This document shows, in pieces, positions 23,212 through 38,300 of a stretch of 64,000 nucleotides of DNA. A program made the translations under genes and the position numbers. Position 1 is the first letter of the stretch, and every line of letters begins with the position of its first letter. The DNA is from Tomocerus qinae (taxonomy: Eukaryota > Arthropoda > Collembola > Entomobryomorpha > Tomoceridae), in NCBI GenBank assembly GCA_020055645.1, contig CM034547.1, forward strand, positions 63,461,884 to 63,525,883. Direction: 5' to 3'. Below the pieces are notes generated by a model that searched no databases, had not been told where the DNA came from, and saw only the letters and a program-made list of their open reading frames with translations.

Positions 23212-26200
23212 CATGAAGCTTAAAGGGAATAGCCGTAGGGATTGAGTATACAGTAGATTTGCTTGGTTAAATTTTCCGTTTCCCTAGGACTTTCCCCTTG
23301 GCCAAGATGAAAAAGACACGAAACTCTTTTCCCCACAAACAAATCATATCAAAAACAACATCTAACTTTATTTCCATCTCTTCCCTCCACGCCGATCCAA
23401 TTGCACTGCGGACTTTAACACTCGCCTGCCTGCCACTACTATGTATACAAGACAAGAGTGCGACAACAAGGTTGTAGGTCCTAGGACACCCAGACGAGGC
23501 AAGGCCAACCTACACTGAACCAAAGGAAGGAGAAAACTGTAAAGTGCTGAGCAATTCGACTCACTACACGCTTTGTCTGACAATAAGCTGTTTTCTCTAT
23601 TGGGAATTACTTATCTTTATTCCTCTTGTTCCTGAATATCATTATTCCCATTGAAGTAAACGACTCTTTTCACAACCCTTCACTCGGCACATCCAAAATA
23701 ACAATTCTTGGGCGACAAAAGAAACATGACATATTAAAAATCTGTTGTTGTGTGCGGAAATCCACCCTGCAGTTACCATTTGAAAATATTAATTTTTCTG
23801 AAGCAGAAAAATTATTGCTTACTGCCTGTGGATTGTATATTATTATAATATTGCATTTCTAGATGTTTATATCTGGTACAAGTTCCCCACTTGTTTCTGC
23901 ATAAGATTATGTTTGTATTAATTTGTATCGTGTCATCCCTAGCATGATAAGATAAGACGTGCCGCCGCACTTGCACTCTATGGCAGAGCAGTTTATTTTA
24001 CCCATTATCCTTTCTAAGTTAAGCCATGAGATTAAACCTGGTTTGGCCCGCGTACAATTTTTTCGAGGACGATCTAAGAAATGGTATGAAGGTACATATA
24101 TGTTTACCTTGTGTATACAGAAATGTATGCTGATGCTATGCTACACGAAGGCAACAGCATCTGCTCGAAACTTTGAAAAGTTTCTATAATTGAAACAAAT
24201 GACATTATGAGAATCAGAGAAGTTTAAAATTAAATTCCTCTAACACTTCATTTGCCCAGTACCATACACATAATAAGTAGGCACTCGCTTTTACAACGCT
24301 TCGCGTGTTTTCGGGCTTTAATACAATTATGAGCTCTTTCTTTCATGATATGTAAGTAGCTCATGTATTTAGTTATAGTTTGCTCCTGTTTAGTTTAGCG
24401 CCTAACCTAATCCTTTGAAAATAGACTATGGACAATTCTATAGATAAATTGTTGTTCGTGCACTATTCATTAATGACTATTATATGTATGTTGGTTTTAT
24501 AGATTACCAATGTTGTAGATGTTGGCCTTGATGAGCAAAGGGATTGGTTGATTGTAGATCACTCACAGAAATATCTTCACGTCAACAAAACCAACTTACG
24601 AGTCTGGGTGTCCCTTCAACTCGAAATCAGTATTGTTGTTGTTTATCTTCCGACTTCTCCTCTTCTCGCTCCCACTCCCCTGTAATTAAAAAGAACAAAA
24701 TTTACCCTTCGTATTTATACGCATTAGAAATAAAACATCTACATTCATTAGACTAATCACTCACTCGACTCTTTAGTAATTCCCTCATTGTACTAATGAC
24801 ATGCTCAGAAACTTAAACAAGATAGTTACATGTACATTTATGAGTTATGTCATGCACTCCTGCGTAAATAAAGATAATTTTCCTAATTCCTCCTACATGT
24901 GTGTCTTCTATCCAGGCAGATTAATTATCACAGATCAAGTGTGCATAATTAGGAAAATCAAGATAGCGCTATCAGCCCGACCTGTGTCAGTAGCAAGGGG
25001 AATACGATATGAATGATTTATCAAATATTATTGTGCCTGAATGAGACTAAAAATTCAGAGCATTACTCCTGTCGGGCTAAAAGCGCAGAAAAATGCATAA
25101 ATGTGTATTTATTCATATTTGACATTCTATTCTCATGAGCTATTGTATGCAGTTGTCATACAATCAATCAAAGTTTATCGCAGAACGTCTGCTTTTTGCT
25201 CTCTGCTGTGCTAACTCCTGTCTGTCTCACAGAAACTAAACTGCGAGGACATACCTCCATACCTAGTACATTAAACCACATCCTCTAACTCTTATCGCTA
25301 ACTTCCTCCACAAAGCTATAATTTGGGTCCTATAATAAGACTCATAAATGTTGTACGGGTATATCGTCTGCATTTAGTAGCGATATACTGCGAATACATT
25401 TGTCATGTCAAAAATTCACTGGAATTTTTGCAGTCGAGACCGAGTCAGCTCTGTCTATCTTCTTGACGCATACACTAATTATTACTGCTATTTACTTATC
25501 CAGCATTGCATCATTTTGCTCTCTTGTGGAAAACTACTCTTATCAGTTTCTAAGTACAAAAGGAAACTATTTGATAGAGATGTAAATGCAGTTGCAGCAT
25601 ATCAGAGTTTGGGACGAGTAAATAGTGACTTCTGCTCTCGTATAATTAAAACTTCTCGAATCACTTCGATTCGTTCCCATCCCTATACAGACTATGTGCA
25701 TTTGTTTGCTGATCCTTATAAGCTTACATAGTTAAAAGTTTAATTGTTTTTCTCGGTCTAAACCATTTCTTACGAAGTGTATCAAAAGAAGATAGGAATG
25801 TTAAGACATAAAATTGTACTCTCTACAGTTAAATATTGTAGCCATATATATAAATAACCCAATGCGTGCGCTTAGTGTTGGACTTGCTACATGAATTATA
25901 TGAACATTGAACATTGCCCCTGCCATCTGCAAGACCACGAACACGAAAATAATGGTACTACCAACTAAAGTTTACAAATGACGTAAATAAGTAAGTCCTA
26001 AGATGTACAATTAGTAAAAAGAAAACGAAAGCAAAACGATCTCGTGTACTTACAACAAAAGTTACTTACAAGTACGTACCTAAAATATCACGTTACAATT
26101 ACGAGACATAAGTTTTCTTCCATACAAACTCCTCGCCCACGAACTAATTTTATACGCCTTTGGCTCCCATGTTATCTAACATTTATCGCGAACCAGAATC

Positions 26201-29200
26201 AATTGCAGTGCGGTACTATTACATCCATATCATATATCATATCATTATTCCTAAGGTTAACTCTGCAATGATGTAAACCAAATTATTTTTGGATTTGCTC
26301 TACAAAAGCGACGAAGGGGGCAGATGGGTAAAACCTTATTATTAGGACAATTTTTTGCGATTATGTTGTCAAAAAGTGGAATGTTATGTAAGCGTATTTA
26401 TGACAATTTTGTGAAAATGAATCTTGACAACGCAAATCACATTGGGCGTGCATTATAGGATGTTCTCTAATACCATTATAGACATGTAAGTAATCCCGAC
26501 AACAAATACTCCATGAAAGTCATGAGGGTACGCTTTCGTGCACCATGAAACAACAAAAAATAAGCTGGCTACTTATAGTAGCATTATGACATTCTGCTGA
26601 GACACGGAAAAATACAGTAGCCCAAAGTCATGCGTCATGCGAGAAATACAAAAGTTCTGCTTCTGACTCAGTGACTATTTCGATGACATAAAATACTGAC
26701 TCCTTTACCGAATCGTTTCAACAAGTACAATTAAAATTGAACCAAGACTAACCAGACAGAGTGGAAACGCTAAATTGTAAGCACAGATAATATTATGTAT
26801 ATAAGTACTGAGGTTATTTATTAGTTTGTTCCTTGTTATTGTTAACTAAGTCGTTGGCAGCTGTTCGTGATGCAAAAATTGTGCATGTAAATGATAAATT
26901 AGTACTAATTCATTTTGCATTTGGTGTATTTGTTTCCCCTGTCACACTCCATAATGTTTATTAATACATCGCACAATGCAAGTGAATGTACTATTCATCA
27001 AGACGTGCAAAAAGTAAACTGTGCGCTTCTTTGTTTGTATGGAGTACCTAAATACATAGGTATAGAATTTACTTGTGGATTATCGTCTCCAATGACAGGG
27101 GAAAAACTCTTTGAATGTGTCATAGTCACTAGGGAATTACTAGTGACGCAAACTCTTTCAGTTGAAGTTGATATTCTATACGTACAATAAATATTTTCCT
27201 TGATCCCAAATTAAATAACTGCGATGTAGTACAGTAGAAATGATCAATAACGATGCTAAACTAAAAATATAAAGTTTGTGAATAGAAAATCTATTCCTAT
27301 TGTCAATTCTAGTATTTACTTAATACATACTTGCCAACTTACCATCTGAGAAGCTAATATCGAGTTCAAAAGCATAATATCAAGTTTCACAGCGAACAAA
27401 GTCACTAAAAAGCAATAGAAACTAATTTTGAGAATTCAGAAACTCACAAAAGGTGATAAAACGTTATTAGGTACCTAAATAGATGCTAAGAATCGAGTTA
27501 TAGTTTATGTTCAATGGTTGGTACTATTTGGTGCATATGCATCTATTTCTGTTGTATTGGGTATATAATTCTATTATGGTGAATGCTAACTTTTGGAGAA
27601 ATGCTAACGAAACTGTGGTCTCGGATGATAAAGAGCGAGGGTGTCTTTGTCTAAGTGTGCCCAACCACACGGGGACTCGACGTAACTAATGTGTCTCAAA
27701 ATGAAATACCAAATGAAGACAAAAGTTTATGTGGCATGAAGTGCTCTATTTTATTAGTTTAAGGTAGAAGCTATGAACCTACCGGATGATGGTGAGATAT
27801 CACGACCTATAGTTGTGATAGATTCTTCAGCATTCCAAGTTTTGATAAAAAATGCACTTTGCACAATTTTATGCGAATGTAAAACAGAGGCAATGAAACC
27901 ACGTCTGCACAATATTAAACACAGTTGCAGTATTTACTATTCAAAGTTGAGCGTGATGTGAATTTATGTGGATGTATTTTGTACACGTTTGTCTAGCGTG
28001 GAATGTTTGTAATAAGCACTGGTTTTCAATATACTTAGTAATACCTGACATAAAAATAAATATTTGATGAGAATTGGTGTTTATCGTGGTGGACGGAGAC
28101 ACAGGGAGCACAAAATATAACTAAATGGGATGTGGCAGTGTGAGTGAGAAAAGTTAGCGTAAATGTATCACAGGTGTATCTATTGTACATGTAAAAGTGT
28201 GTGTTAATGCCAACGTTGGTAGGCGAGTCGACATTGAGATAAAGAGTATTTGTAGAAGTATTAGGATTCTGTATGGGTTATTGTAGTCGTGTGGTGTTTG
28301 TATGTATTTATGTGTTGGAAAGCAAAGGAATGTCACCATTTAGATGGCTCAGTATAAAAGAATAGAATTGCGGAGCCATTGTATTATTGCAATGGAAGAA
28401 AGAAGAAAATGAAATAAAATGAGAGCAAATAGTCGCATATGCAGAAGATAGTCGAGACAAACTCACTACTTGATCCTGAGTACATGTGTAAGTGTATATA
28501 GCAGAAGTAGTAGGTAGTTAAGTATGCGCATATTGTCAGTTAGCCATAACGAGACGGACTACTAGGGCTAGAAGTAGACAATGCTTACTTATAGAGACGA
28601 CAACTGCAACTTACAAGACAAGACACTCAGCATTCGAATGTTCTATCTGTAGTCATAATATCTCTTGTTTTCCCTGTACTTGTTTAGTTGACTAGATATT
28701 GTACACTATCTTAGAAACTAGTAGCTGGAGTCAGTCTACAAAATATACGCAATGCATTGTCGAATACTCTTGTATAGGGGAGTTGAAAAAGTGGCGAGAG
28801 ACAGAGACTTTGAAAACAAATAATCGTATATCTTAACATAGTTTGTTCGTCTGAGCTGTACTAGTAAAAATCTTCAGTAATAACAAAACGACATACACAC
28901 TTGAACTATAGAATATAATATAGAGAACAAGGAGGCTTTGAGTCTGCGGGAGGGTAAGTAATAGTAACTCGGCTAACTTACATACATACATGAGCGTGAG
29001 ATGAGACTATTACTTACTCCGGAAAGTACACAATGAAGAATCAGATCAAGTGCTTACTTTAGAATTCTTATACGACAGTTTCCTTCGCTCAGACCTGATT
29101 GTATTCCTTCTAAGCACAAGTATTAAGTGTAACTGATATAGAGTAAGTATAGTTATATGTATGTACATATGTGTTGCGCGTATGTGGATGGTCTTCTGTA

Positions 29201-29226
29201 TTTGTGAGCTAGAGAGAGATGGGACA

Positions 29227-29240
29227 GATGATGATGATGG
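29227..29240. repeat. Short (GAT)n run
   Basis: Four perfect GAT units plus a partial unit. Confidence 0.7.
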
Positions 29241-29761
29241 TGCAGGGATGCAATAGTTGAATTCAGTTGCCTTTAAGTTGTTTTATATTGACAATAGTGC
29301 CGTAGTCGCCGACGCTCCTCTCCCCACACAAATCCCGTATAAAAGAAAATCGGATCCGTCTGTATTTGTAGGGAAAGATTGTCTGGGTCCTTTCATGTGA
29401 GCTGTGTGATAGTGTAAGCACATAGTATCGTTATGTTGTCTCAAGTTTTAAGATCGGATGTGCTGGTACATGTGTATGAAAACTTGTAGTTTAGTGTGTT
29501 TGATGATATTAGGTTCCAAGAGAGCCAAAATGAAAATTTGCCAAGTTTGAGCGAGAGGAACGTGACCTATTTAGCTTAGCAGCCTTCAACAGAAACCTTT
29601 TAATGACTTCAGGACAATGTTTCCTTCCCATCGCGAGCTGCCTCTTGGTCTATTCCTATCCCACTATCACTCTACACCAAAGTCACCTACCCACCAACTA
29701 CACCACCAAAACTACACGAAAAACAATCTATCTCTACCTACTCGGCTCTACAGACACATAA

Positions 29762-29950
29762 TTACAATTTCAAACTCTCACCGTTTCTTTCTGGGAATCC
29801 AACATCTATGAATGATACATATACTCTCGTATTATGAGCAATTTCACCAGCCTCAGTCAAGGCAGCGAAAAAATTTAAACCCCATGAACCTGCTCCAACA
29901 ATCAAAAAATGTCTCTGACTTATCATCAGACCAATTCCTATTTCCAACAC
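29762..29950 (-). other. Unassigned minus-strand ORF with a Rossmann-like glycine motif
   Basis: 62 codons open on the minus strand. The middle reads RHFLIVGAGSWGLNFFAALT and then continues through VYVSFIDVGFPERN. A hydrophobic strand followed by GxGxxG and a helix is the start of an NAD(P)- or FAD-binding fold. Next to PERN is a donor-like G|GTGAGA (AC at 29780-29781 on the plus strand), so the open part could be an exon. No continuing exons were found on either side, and a chance match is quite possible. Not listed as a gene. Confidence 0.2.
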
Positions 29951-32900
29951 TTTTCAGACAACTTTCGAATTATGTCTCTCAGGAGATCCTGTTAAATTAC
30001 ATTTCTTGTACGTATGCTTGTTATTTCAGTACCGGGAACCTTTCATTATGTCAGAACAGGACTCTTGCCTTGACTTGAATCAACTTTCAAAACCATTTCA
30101 CTCTCAGCTTTTTATCCATTACCAAAAATATGATTTGCAAAAGAATTCTACTTGTGGCAACACATTTCCAACTTTTTCTTCAGGTAATTCAATACAGATT
30201 TCCCAGGAAGTTTACCTCTACCTATTTATAAAGAGGTCCTTATACTCCGAGCTAGGCACACATTATATTTATTGCGTTCATTACCCAAAATTGCTCTTTG
30301 GCAGCTTAATACATATGCGGGGCTTACGTAAGCTTAGCCAAATCCTAAGGAAATCTTACCGCTAACGAGAATCCATTTATTTCTAATACAATCAAAGATT
30401 TAAAGAGAAAGTCATTACTTCAGACTACCATATAGCCATACCTATGGAACACTCAAGATAAATGGAATATACTTATTTCAATATTTGAGAGCATTGTGTA
30501 TTTTTTACATTGCGAACATAACGAGAAAGAAAATATGAAAGCAAAAACGGAAGGGAAATATACTCTTAAGATATCTACATAAGTAACATACGTAGTAGTA
30601 TAAGTAGTACTACAAAAAAGCATCCTAAAAAACTTTTATGCTAACTGCAATATTCATAGTCAACCCAATCTACTACATTTGCATCTCACAAAAAGCATTG
30701 CTCCCAAAATCCACCAAGCCCCAAAGAAAGTAAATCTTGTGCGAGGAAGAGTGGTAGGCACAAGCCCTTCCGAATGAGCCACAAATAACACAGAATTAAT
30801 CCATTTGCAACAAAACTTACAATTTCCCTTGTTGGCCTATATACCTATGTATATGAAACATATCGAGCACTATGTGGATCACCTGGCAATACATATGCGA
30901 GTTCTTTCTGTCTCTGACTTCATTATAATTTAATATCTAATGCATATTTATTCGTCCTCTGTGGTCTGGCATTTGCTGGATCTAAGCTTTCACCGAACAC
31001 AGTCTAAGTAAAAAAACAACAAAGTAGCTCCTCCATGTAAAATGCAATAATAATAATGAGACTTTTCGAAAATAATGGTCCAACTTCAAGATTCAAGAAC
31101 CAGCTAACGAAGTTGTCTTCCTCTTCTGTACACGGCCACATTTATTTTTGTCTGAACCGCTATTTTTCTTAGTGCTACAAAGGTTTTTAGCCCACATCAC
31201 TCTTTTTCATGTTGCAAAGCATTAATTGCTAATGTAGTTTTGTTACTTCAGCAAGAGGAACAGAATGAAGATGAATTAACATTAAAAACATTTTTATCCC
31301 AAACTCTAATGTATATTTAGCATCCTCGATTGCACTTTATGATTGGTAACACTATTAATAGGTCTGCATACTCACTTAATTGGTTTGTTGATTCATTTTG
31401 GCCATGTGTTTATTCGTGCACACGTATTGAAGAATTTGTGCATTAATTAGCAATTGTAACAACCCATCAGATACGAAATACCAAGAGCTAAATTAGCCTG
31501 ATATAATGCATTACATCCATTAGTCACTGGGTAAAATCAACAAAATAGATTTTTAAAACTGTCAGAGCATAAAAACTTTGGTAATGTATGCTGGACTGGT
31601 GTAGACAGCCGAGGGGAGTCGAAATAGGAGTGTGCAATAAACAGATGGAAATAAAAGGAAAATAAAGAGAAAAGAAAGAGAGCGGAAAAGAAAGTAATAA
31701 TTAGAAAAGCAAGTGTAGCAGAAAGGAGGAATGCAAATGGGAGGAAAGTTTCGGCGTAGCAATTCTCCAACAAATCACCACAAATGCTTTTCCGTCCTCC
31801 TAATGAAAAATGGCTATTTGTTTTCAAGCTTTCACTTATCCTAACGCATCATTCTTAAGCAAGTAATATTTTCCATTAGCTGCGAGGAAGTTCTAACTGA
31901 GTTGGTGTCAGAAAAGGTTGACTCTTTCAAACTAGAAGTAAACATGAAAGGAGAAATAAGCGGATATGACAGACTTCTCTGTTTTATTTTCTCTGCTTTC
32001 ACTCAACTGCAGAAGAGCTGTGCAACAGAGAGTCGTCTTTCATCTACAGATAAATAATACGCTAGAGTAAACACTAAGCGGATGTGTGCAATGCACTACG
32101 GTAAATAGAGAAAGTGAACAATGCGAGGATGTATTTACTTAATCTTAAAACAACAGATATGTACAATTACCGGAGAATTAATTACAAGTTGAGTATGTAT
32201 AATGCAGGTCGTCTTCACTTTGTGGTGTTTGTGCATTAGAAGCTAGGGAAGGAATGGGTCTCCAAGAGTGTATCACTGTAGGATCTTTCTTTGCACATGA
32301 CGAGTGTGGAGTAGCACTCTGTCTCCTACATTATTCCCGGGCAATAAATAGTAACCGTAGAAGTGTAAACTCAGAATCAGACTCTCCCTCGCTGGGAGTC
32401 GAGATCGGCCTCTGAGAATTTATGAAAGCTCCCTTTATGACTTTCACTGCGAGGAAAAAGCGTAAATTCTAAAAGGCTGCACTCAAGTCAACACAGCAGT
32501 AGGTAGGGACATAGCTGTATCAATAAACTCAGTCCTACTACTACCAACTAGTACAAACTACCTACTTATCAATGGCAAAGTCAACCTACCTAATTCTCTA
32601 CTGATAAAAATCCTGTTTTATATAAGATTATTATAAGTAATGTACCTAGATAGATTATATGTAAGTGCACTGCAAATTTCGTGCACTTAACATGAATGCT
32701 GCAAAGTTATTTGACACAATGAAGCACTTCATAAAAATTCCATGACTTGCGCTTTATTAGTATCTCTCCATCTTCTTTTGTCTGTCCCTGCATTAAAAAC
32801 AATTAACAAAAGCGTAAAGGTAGAGGATTTGCGTTAAAAGGTTTAACGACACCATTACGAGAATAGCGTAGTAATATGTATGGAAAGTGTAGGAATTTAG

Positions 32901-35900
32901 CTATGAACATTAGGCGCTAGAATTACTTATTAATTACTAAGATAAGATCTAAGATATACCTACTGAGGGTAACCGCAGCAGTAGGGACTGGTTTCACTCA
33001 CAGGGAATTAAATATCTTACTTAGCAATCATTAGTTAGGGCCTATTTGGCAAGCCTATATATGCTTCTCAAGGACTTGACTTTAAGTGGTTTTGATAATG
33101 GGAAATAAATATTTCTCTCGTGGAACTAGAGTCTAGTAATATATCTCCCATATGGCACATTTATATTATATGCACCTGCGTAAGTCCAAAATGGAGCCAG
33201 ACAAACATTACGCGTGAAATGAAACTATGAAGGTTAATTTAGTCGTTGAATCAAGTTGCGCACCAATTCCATTGAGCATTTGAAAACGATCCATTAAACG
33301 GTCTGCCCACCTTATCTTGCATTTTCAATTAACTACTGGTGTGATATAGCCCAGAAGGTAATTGTTGCAAGTTAGTTGCCTAATGAAATAAAGATTTGCT
33401 GCCTACTTAGCGACTTTCTCTGGGAGAGAGTTGGAAACGAGATATTTGTGTACAATAAATTGTGAGAGTGTACAACGATAACATTTTGAGCCGAATTTAA
33501 TGTACAATGGTGTGTGTGCATAGAGCATCGAGGCGGGTAATGGTCTAGTATTTACATTCACAAAAGCAGGCTCAAGTTTCGTATTGACTTTAGGTCGAGT
33601 TTGACTTCATTATACTTTTAGTAGGTTAATGTTAAACTGTGCTATTTAGCCGGAGCAAAGTTATGAAAGAATGCAGTGCAATAATGCAAAGCTGCGATAA
33701 TCTGAAAGGAGATATAAATAATGGGTTCGTTTTGTTCCTTGGGTGGCACATGCTGTTTTGTTACGGTGAGTATCCATTATGCAGTTGGTTAGTTGAGCTG
33801 AGACTGGAGTTTTAGGAATGGCGCCGATTTGCAGATATTTACTTGACTAAAAGTAGAGGAATGGCGTATGGGAAATAATATTCCACCTCGGAGCTGAAAA
33901 CTTCAAACTCCATTAACTCCTACTATGCTCTGCTACACAAACAAGCGACCTCATGTCAATCTCGTCTCTACTACTTCACTCTGCATCCCACAATCTGAGT
34001 AGGAATGAATAGGTAGGTAGTTCCTGTAGGTACTCAAATAGAAAACATAATAAACGCAGACCGTAACGACTCAAAGGAAAGCAAAATAAGTAAAAGCTGA
34101 AAGTTTAGCTAGTTATGTACAAGATATGAGGAAGAGCAGAGACGCTAAAATAGACTATATGTGGGACTTGCTAAACGGGCTGTGGCTGTTTGAATACCCG
34201 ATACTAAATACACAACTTTGCACAACAGACGAGGAGACGGCTTTTCATAAAGAGTGGAATTACGCTCTCAATTTCACAAATGCGATTTTCTAGATTTTCC
34301 TAACCGTTCACTCTCCTGCAGCTCCGCTTTAACCTCAACCATTGTTGGTGGGAAAGAATGAGGAGCAAAACGAAGGGAGCACTTTACTACTTTTTAACCA
34401 ACAACAGAGAATACGATTTGATTTGCTTGACTGCTTAAAACTTTTCCTTAACGATTTACATTTACCATTTCTGTACAATTGTTCGGTTTCCGTCTGCCAC
34501 AACTTGTCAGAGGAGACCACCAGAGCCAATGCATGCAATCTCCTCCGAGTTCACACTAGACAGCTAGACAAAGCTTTTAGAATTCTTGCTGCCATGGGAT
34601 GTGGCGGAAAGTGAACCTAATCTAATGTCACTTATACGTCCTGACTCCTACGGACAGAAAACTAACGATAAATGATGTCCGACCTTGTGACCCTGCGTTT
34701 TAACAACATCACCAGTGCCAAACCGTCACAAGTCAACCGTAAATCCAATTTGGCTCACAATACAATGTATGAACACGATAACGATGTGAGTTGCAATTCA
34801 TCCGTGTATTCAAATTACATACCTTCCTATTTATTTCTAAATCCACTCTCTCCAGTTTCTTATTTTACACTTATGAACTACAAGTCTGAAACTTGTCTCC
34901 TCTTCCCGGAAGTTTTAGTACTATAATACAATTTAATTATAATTAAGTCTGAAAAGACCTTTCACTTGCTGTGGCTGTTGTCGAAGGGAAAGTCTTTGAG
35001 GTCGTATAATTGTCATATCTAAAGTAAAGTATGCACTTAGTACATAATTAAGCATTCCTTAGTGACTCATGTTAATTACACCTTCCAGGGTTCCTTACAA
35101 TGACTCATTATCCTCAACTTGATAACAACAACTTTCCATGGCTTTGTTTTATCTTTGTCTTTTCCTTATAGCTATACTTCACTCAATGAGATATCATCAT
35201 TCTTAGGATGTTAAGGTTTAATTAAGTGGAGATGTAATTGTCAGTTGTAAAATGGGCCTAACAATATTACATCCTCATCATACAACTTTGTGATCTAAAA
35301 GAGATTAAATAAGGTGAGTTTCACCTTGTGTTTATAGTTATATATATAGTAGACCATAATAATATAACTTACCGTGTCGGCAGCAAAAAAGCAATGAAAA
35401 TAATTGGATTTAAGTAATCGAAAGGGAAATTGGACGTATGGCGTAAGTGTAATGATTGTATGCAATTTAATTCCACCTCACAGAGCTATGGCTATTTGTG
35501 TCCTTATCGCGAACGTATTTAATGGAAAGGGAAAAGTATATCATGCTATGGGCACTGAAAGTCAGAAGGAGAGAATTATAAGTAAGGAAAGTGACGAGAG
35601 AGTTTTATAGCGTACTTTGCACAAGGATGTCTATTAGTTTGAAATGACTGTAATGTTGACAACTTGTTAATATGCTTGTATTTGTGTAGTACGAGTAGAT
35701 ATGTCCCAGTCTGCCAACAATTCCAGGGAAGAGGCAGCAGCTCTTAAAAGCACAGCACATCATAAGCGTAGATATCATATCATATGACATTGCTCTGTGT
35801 AAATGTATGCATGCAACATTTAGTTTACATAGAAAACATATCCCATCACACTGCAGACATTATTATTATGCCATGCTACTTCGCTCGCACTACACACACA

Positions 35901-38282
35901 CATTACAATTTCCATTCAGATTGCACAAGTAGAGACAAGAGAACAGCCGGCAGGAAGCGAACCAACTACCAACATTTTCCATGTCATTTCACTTCATTCT
36001 TTAGGCGAGCTTGAATTGACTAAAATCTCTTCCAGCACCAGCACCGCACTTATCTACATCTGACTACTACCACATTATAAAACAGAAAGCAGGGAAATAT
36101 GAATTTTACGGAGGCGTTTCAGCCGCGATTTTAGATGACTTCTTGCTTCGTCTACTTCCGTGAGAAAATTTTTTGCCTTTGGGAACAACTTGGTTTACAT
36201 AAAGGTATCTTCTCTCTGACTTCTCTATGCCCTCAAAACTTTTATGTATGCTACGGTTTCTATTTTGTACTGCAGCTCAATTTGTTACAAAACTCGCTAG
36301 TTTGTATTCAAACTCAATTCGGTTCAAAATATTTTGGTTTTTGAAGTATTTGGTTTAGGACATTCCAGTTTGCACGGAATTCCAATGTTTCTAGAATAAA
36401 GGAGAGAGAAAAGGCTCCTTTTTCTAAAAATTTATAGTCTTCTGTGGTAAATTTTAACTTGTTAAAAGTGAACAATAAAATTAATCTACACTTCCGAAAG
36501 ACTGCAACGGGCAAAATCTTAAAAAATACCTTACACAATTTCAAAATTGTTTTATTTTTAAACCATAAAAATAACGCATTTACAATAAGTAAAAAATCAA
36601 ATAAAAAAATAATGCTACATATATATTTTTTGATACTTGACCTTTAATTCCACATCGACATTTCATTTATCCACCCATGCACATCCACAAAATGTTTACA
36701 GCTTGGCTTATATACATTTGTAAACATGTAGGTATACGAACCGGTGTGTTTTAAAACAAACAAATTTTTAAATATACAAGCTGTACCTTATACAAGAATT
36801 TCATCTCCCTATCATCATGCAAGTTAAACCCTTTCAGTATAAAACAGTTTAAGCGGGGCTATAAAATATGTGGTTATTCCACTGCATGCATCACTATAGC
36901 TCTGCTATTCGATCAGGCATATCTACCCACACCAGCAATACCTAGCCCTTTATCGCATGAAGTGTCATATGTCACTGCATCACTTATGAAATGAGTATAG
37001 AGAAAATCTCAAAATTTGTGTGAAAAACGTCAGTGTAAATAAAAGACCTTTATTAAAGTCTTTCTTTGAAAACCTATAGGATTATTACTGGCTATAGAAT
37101 ATGGCTATAGTGATATCATACTCAGAATACTCACTAACGATTTTGGGAAAGTACTTGGAATAGAAAGAAAACTGGAGTTTAGCTGACAAACTGAATTTCT
37201 GCACAGCTGCTGCCTTAACTTAACAGTTTGCCCCTCTTACCATAGTAAATAACTTCTCCAGATGGGAAATATGTTCTTCCTGAGTAAAAGTAAGCAAGGG
37301 AACAACCTACGTGTTTATCTGTACTATAACACACGTCCACATAGATATAATGCAGCTATGTAATTATATTGGCGTGTAATAACCCATATAGACAGTATTA
37401 GTATAATCTAGGAATTTGCTTCGGGCTATTGTATGTGGCGTACATAGTCTCTTCAACACTTCTTCCACACTCTCACTCCTAAATTCACTACAGCCAAGTG
37501 TTTGGCTTTTGAATAGCACTTTCACAATATCTGAACCATTAAACAGGATAGACATACCATGAAAAAAGTCCTCCGTCCACAGAAATACTATGAACTGACT
37601 CTATAGCGTAAATAAATCCCTCCAATATACTATAAGTGTACTATAACAAGTTTATCACTTACAATGTACAAAATGTAACCTCGAATCATATCTTATCAAT
37701 TTCATTTTATGTCCCAGTGCACTTGTAAGTACCGATAATAATGCATGAGATACAATAAGCAAGAACGAACAATAAGCAATTCAACCAAAATATATTTCTG
37801 GAGATAAACACAATCTCCTCCATTGCAAATCAATTCATTACAGCTGTAAGTACTTAAGTTAAGGACATTGTACCTAGACCTAGAGTGATATTACACCAGT
37901 GAAATCCATTAGCGAATTTACGATTTTTGTATACACCTAAAGTTATTACCCATTTTATTTGTTAATTTCGTACATGCTAAACTTATAATGCTGAATAACT
38001 TGAATAAATTTTAATAATCAGGTTGATGTGCCTATTAAGTCTCCTATAATCCTGAATCTGCATTTGTAAACAGGATATTTAATAGGTAAGAAATGATTTT
38101 GTGCGCAGAAGTCCTTAAAGGACATGTAATCACTTAATACGAGGTAAAAAGTGTTATTGGTATAGATAAAGAAGAGTCTGGCTTCTGAAATGTAATGCTT
38201 CTAGGTTTGTTTCTAGTGTTTCTTGTGTTTGTCTTTGCTTTAAGTCAGTGTGAGTGAGTCAGATTGAGATAATGTGGACGTG

Positions 38283-38300
38283 GAGTGAGTGAGTGAGAGT
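38283..38300. repeat. (GAGT)n-type short repeat
   Basis: GAGTGAGTGAGTGAGAGT, in a plus-strand purine-rich patch that has a related GTGTGAGTGAGTC about 25-30 bp upstream. Confidence 0.7.

Larger units (their letters stand above)
21107..29600. other. Long non-coding region, first part (probable 5' intron or upstream flank of NCX)
   Basis: No exon with recognisable protein similarity was found on either strand. Contents seen: an (AT)n run at 23193-23211, a (GAT)n run at 29227-29240, and ORFs of 60-108 codons, the number expected by chance at this base composition. Confidence 0.5.

Noticed and set aside
29812..30365. Two overlapping plus-strand ORFs (88 and 119 codons)
   Set aside because: No recognisable similarity. 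Lengths are within chance for this composition, and they overlap the more suggestive minus-strand motif.
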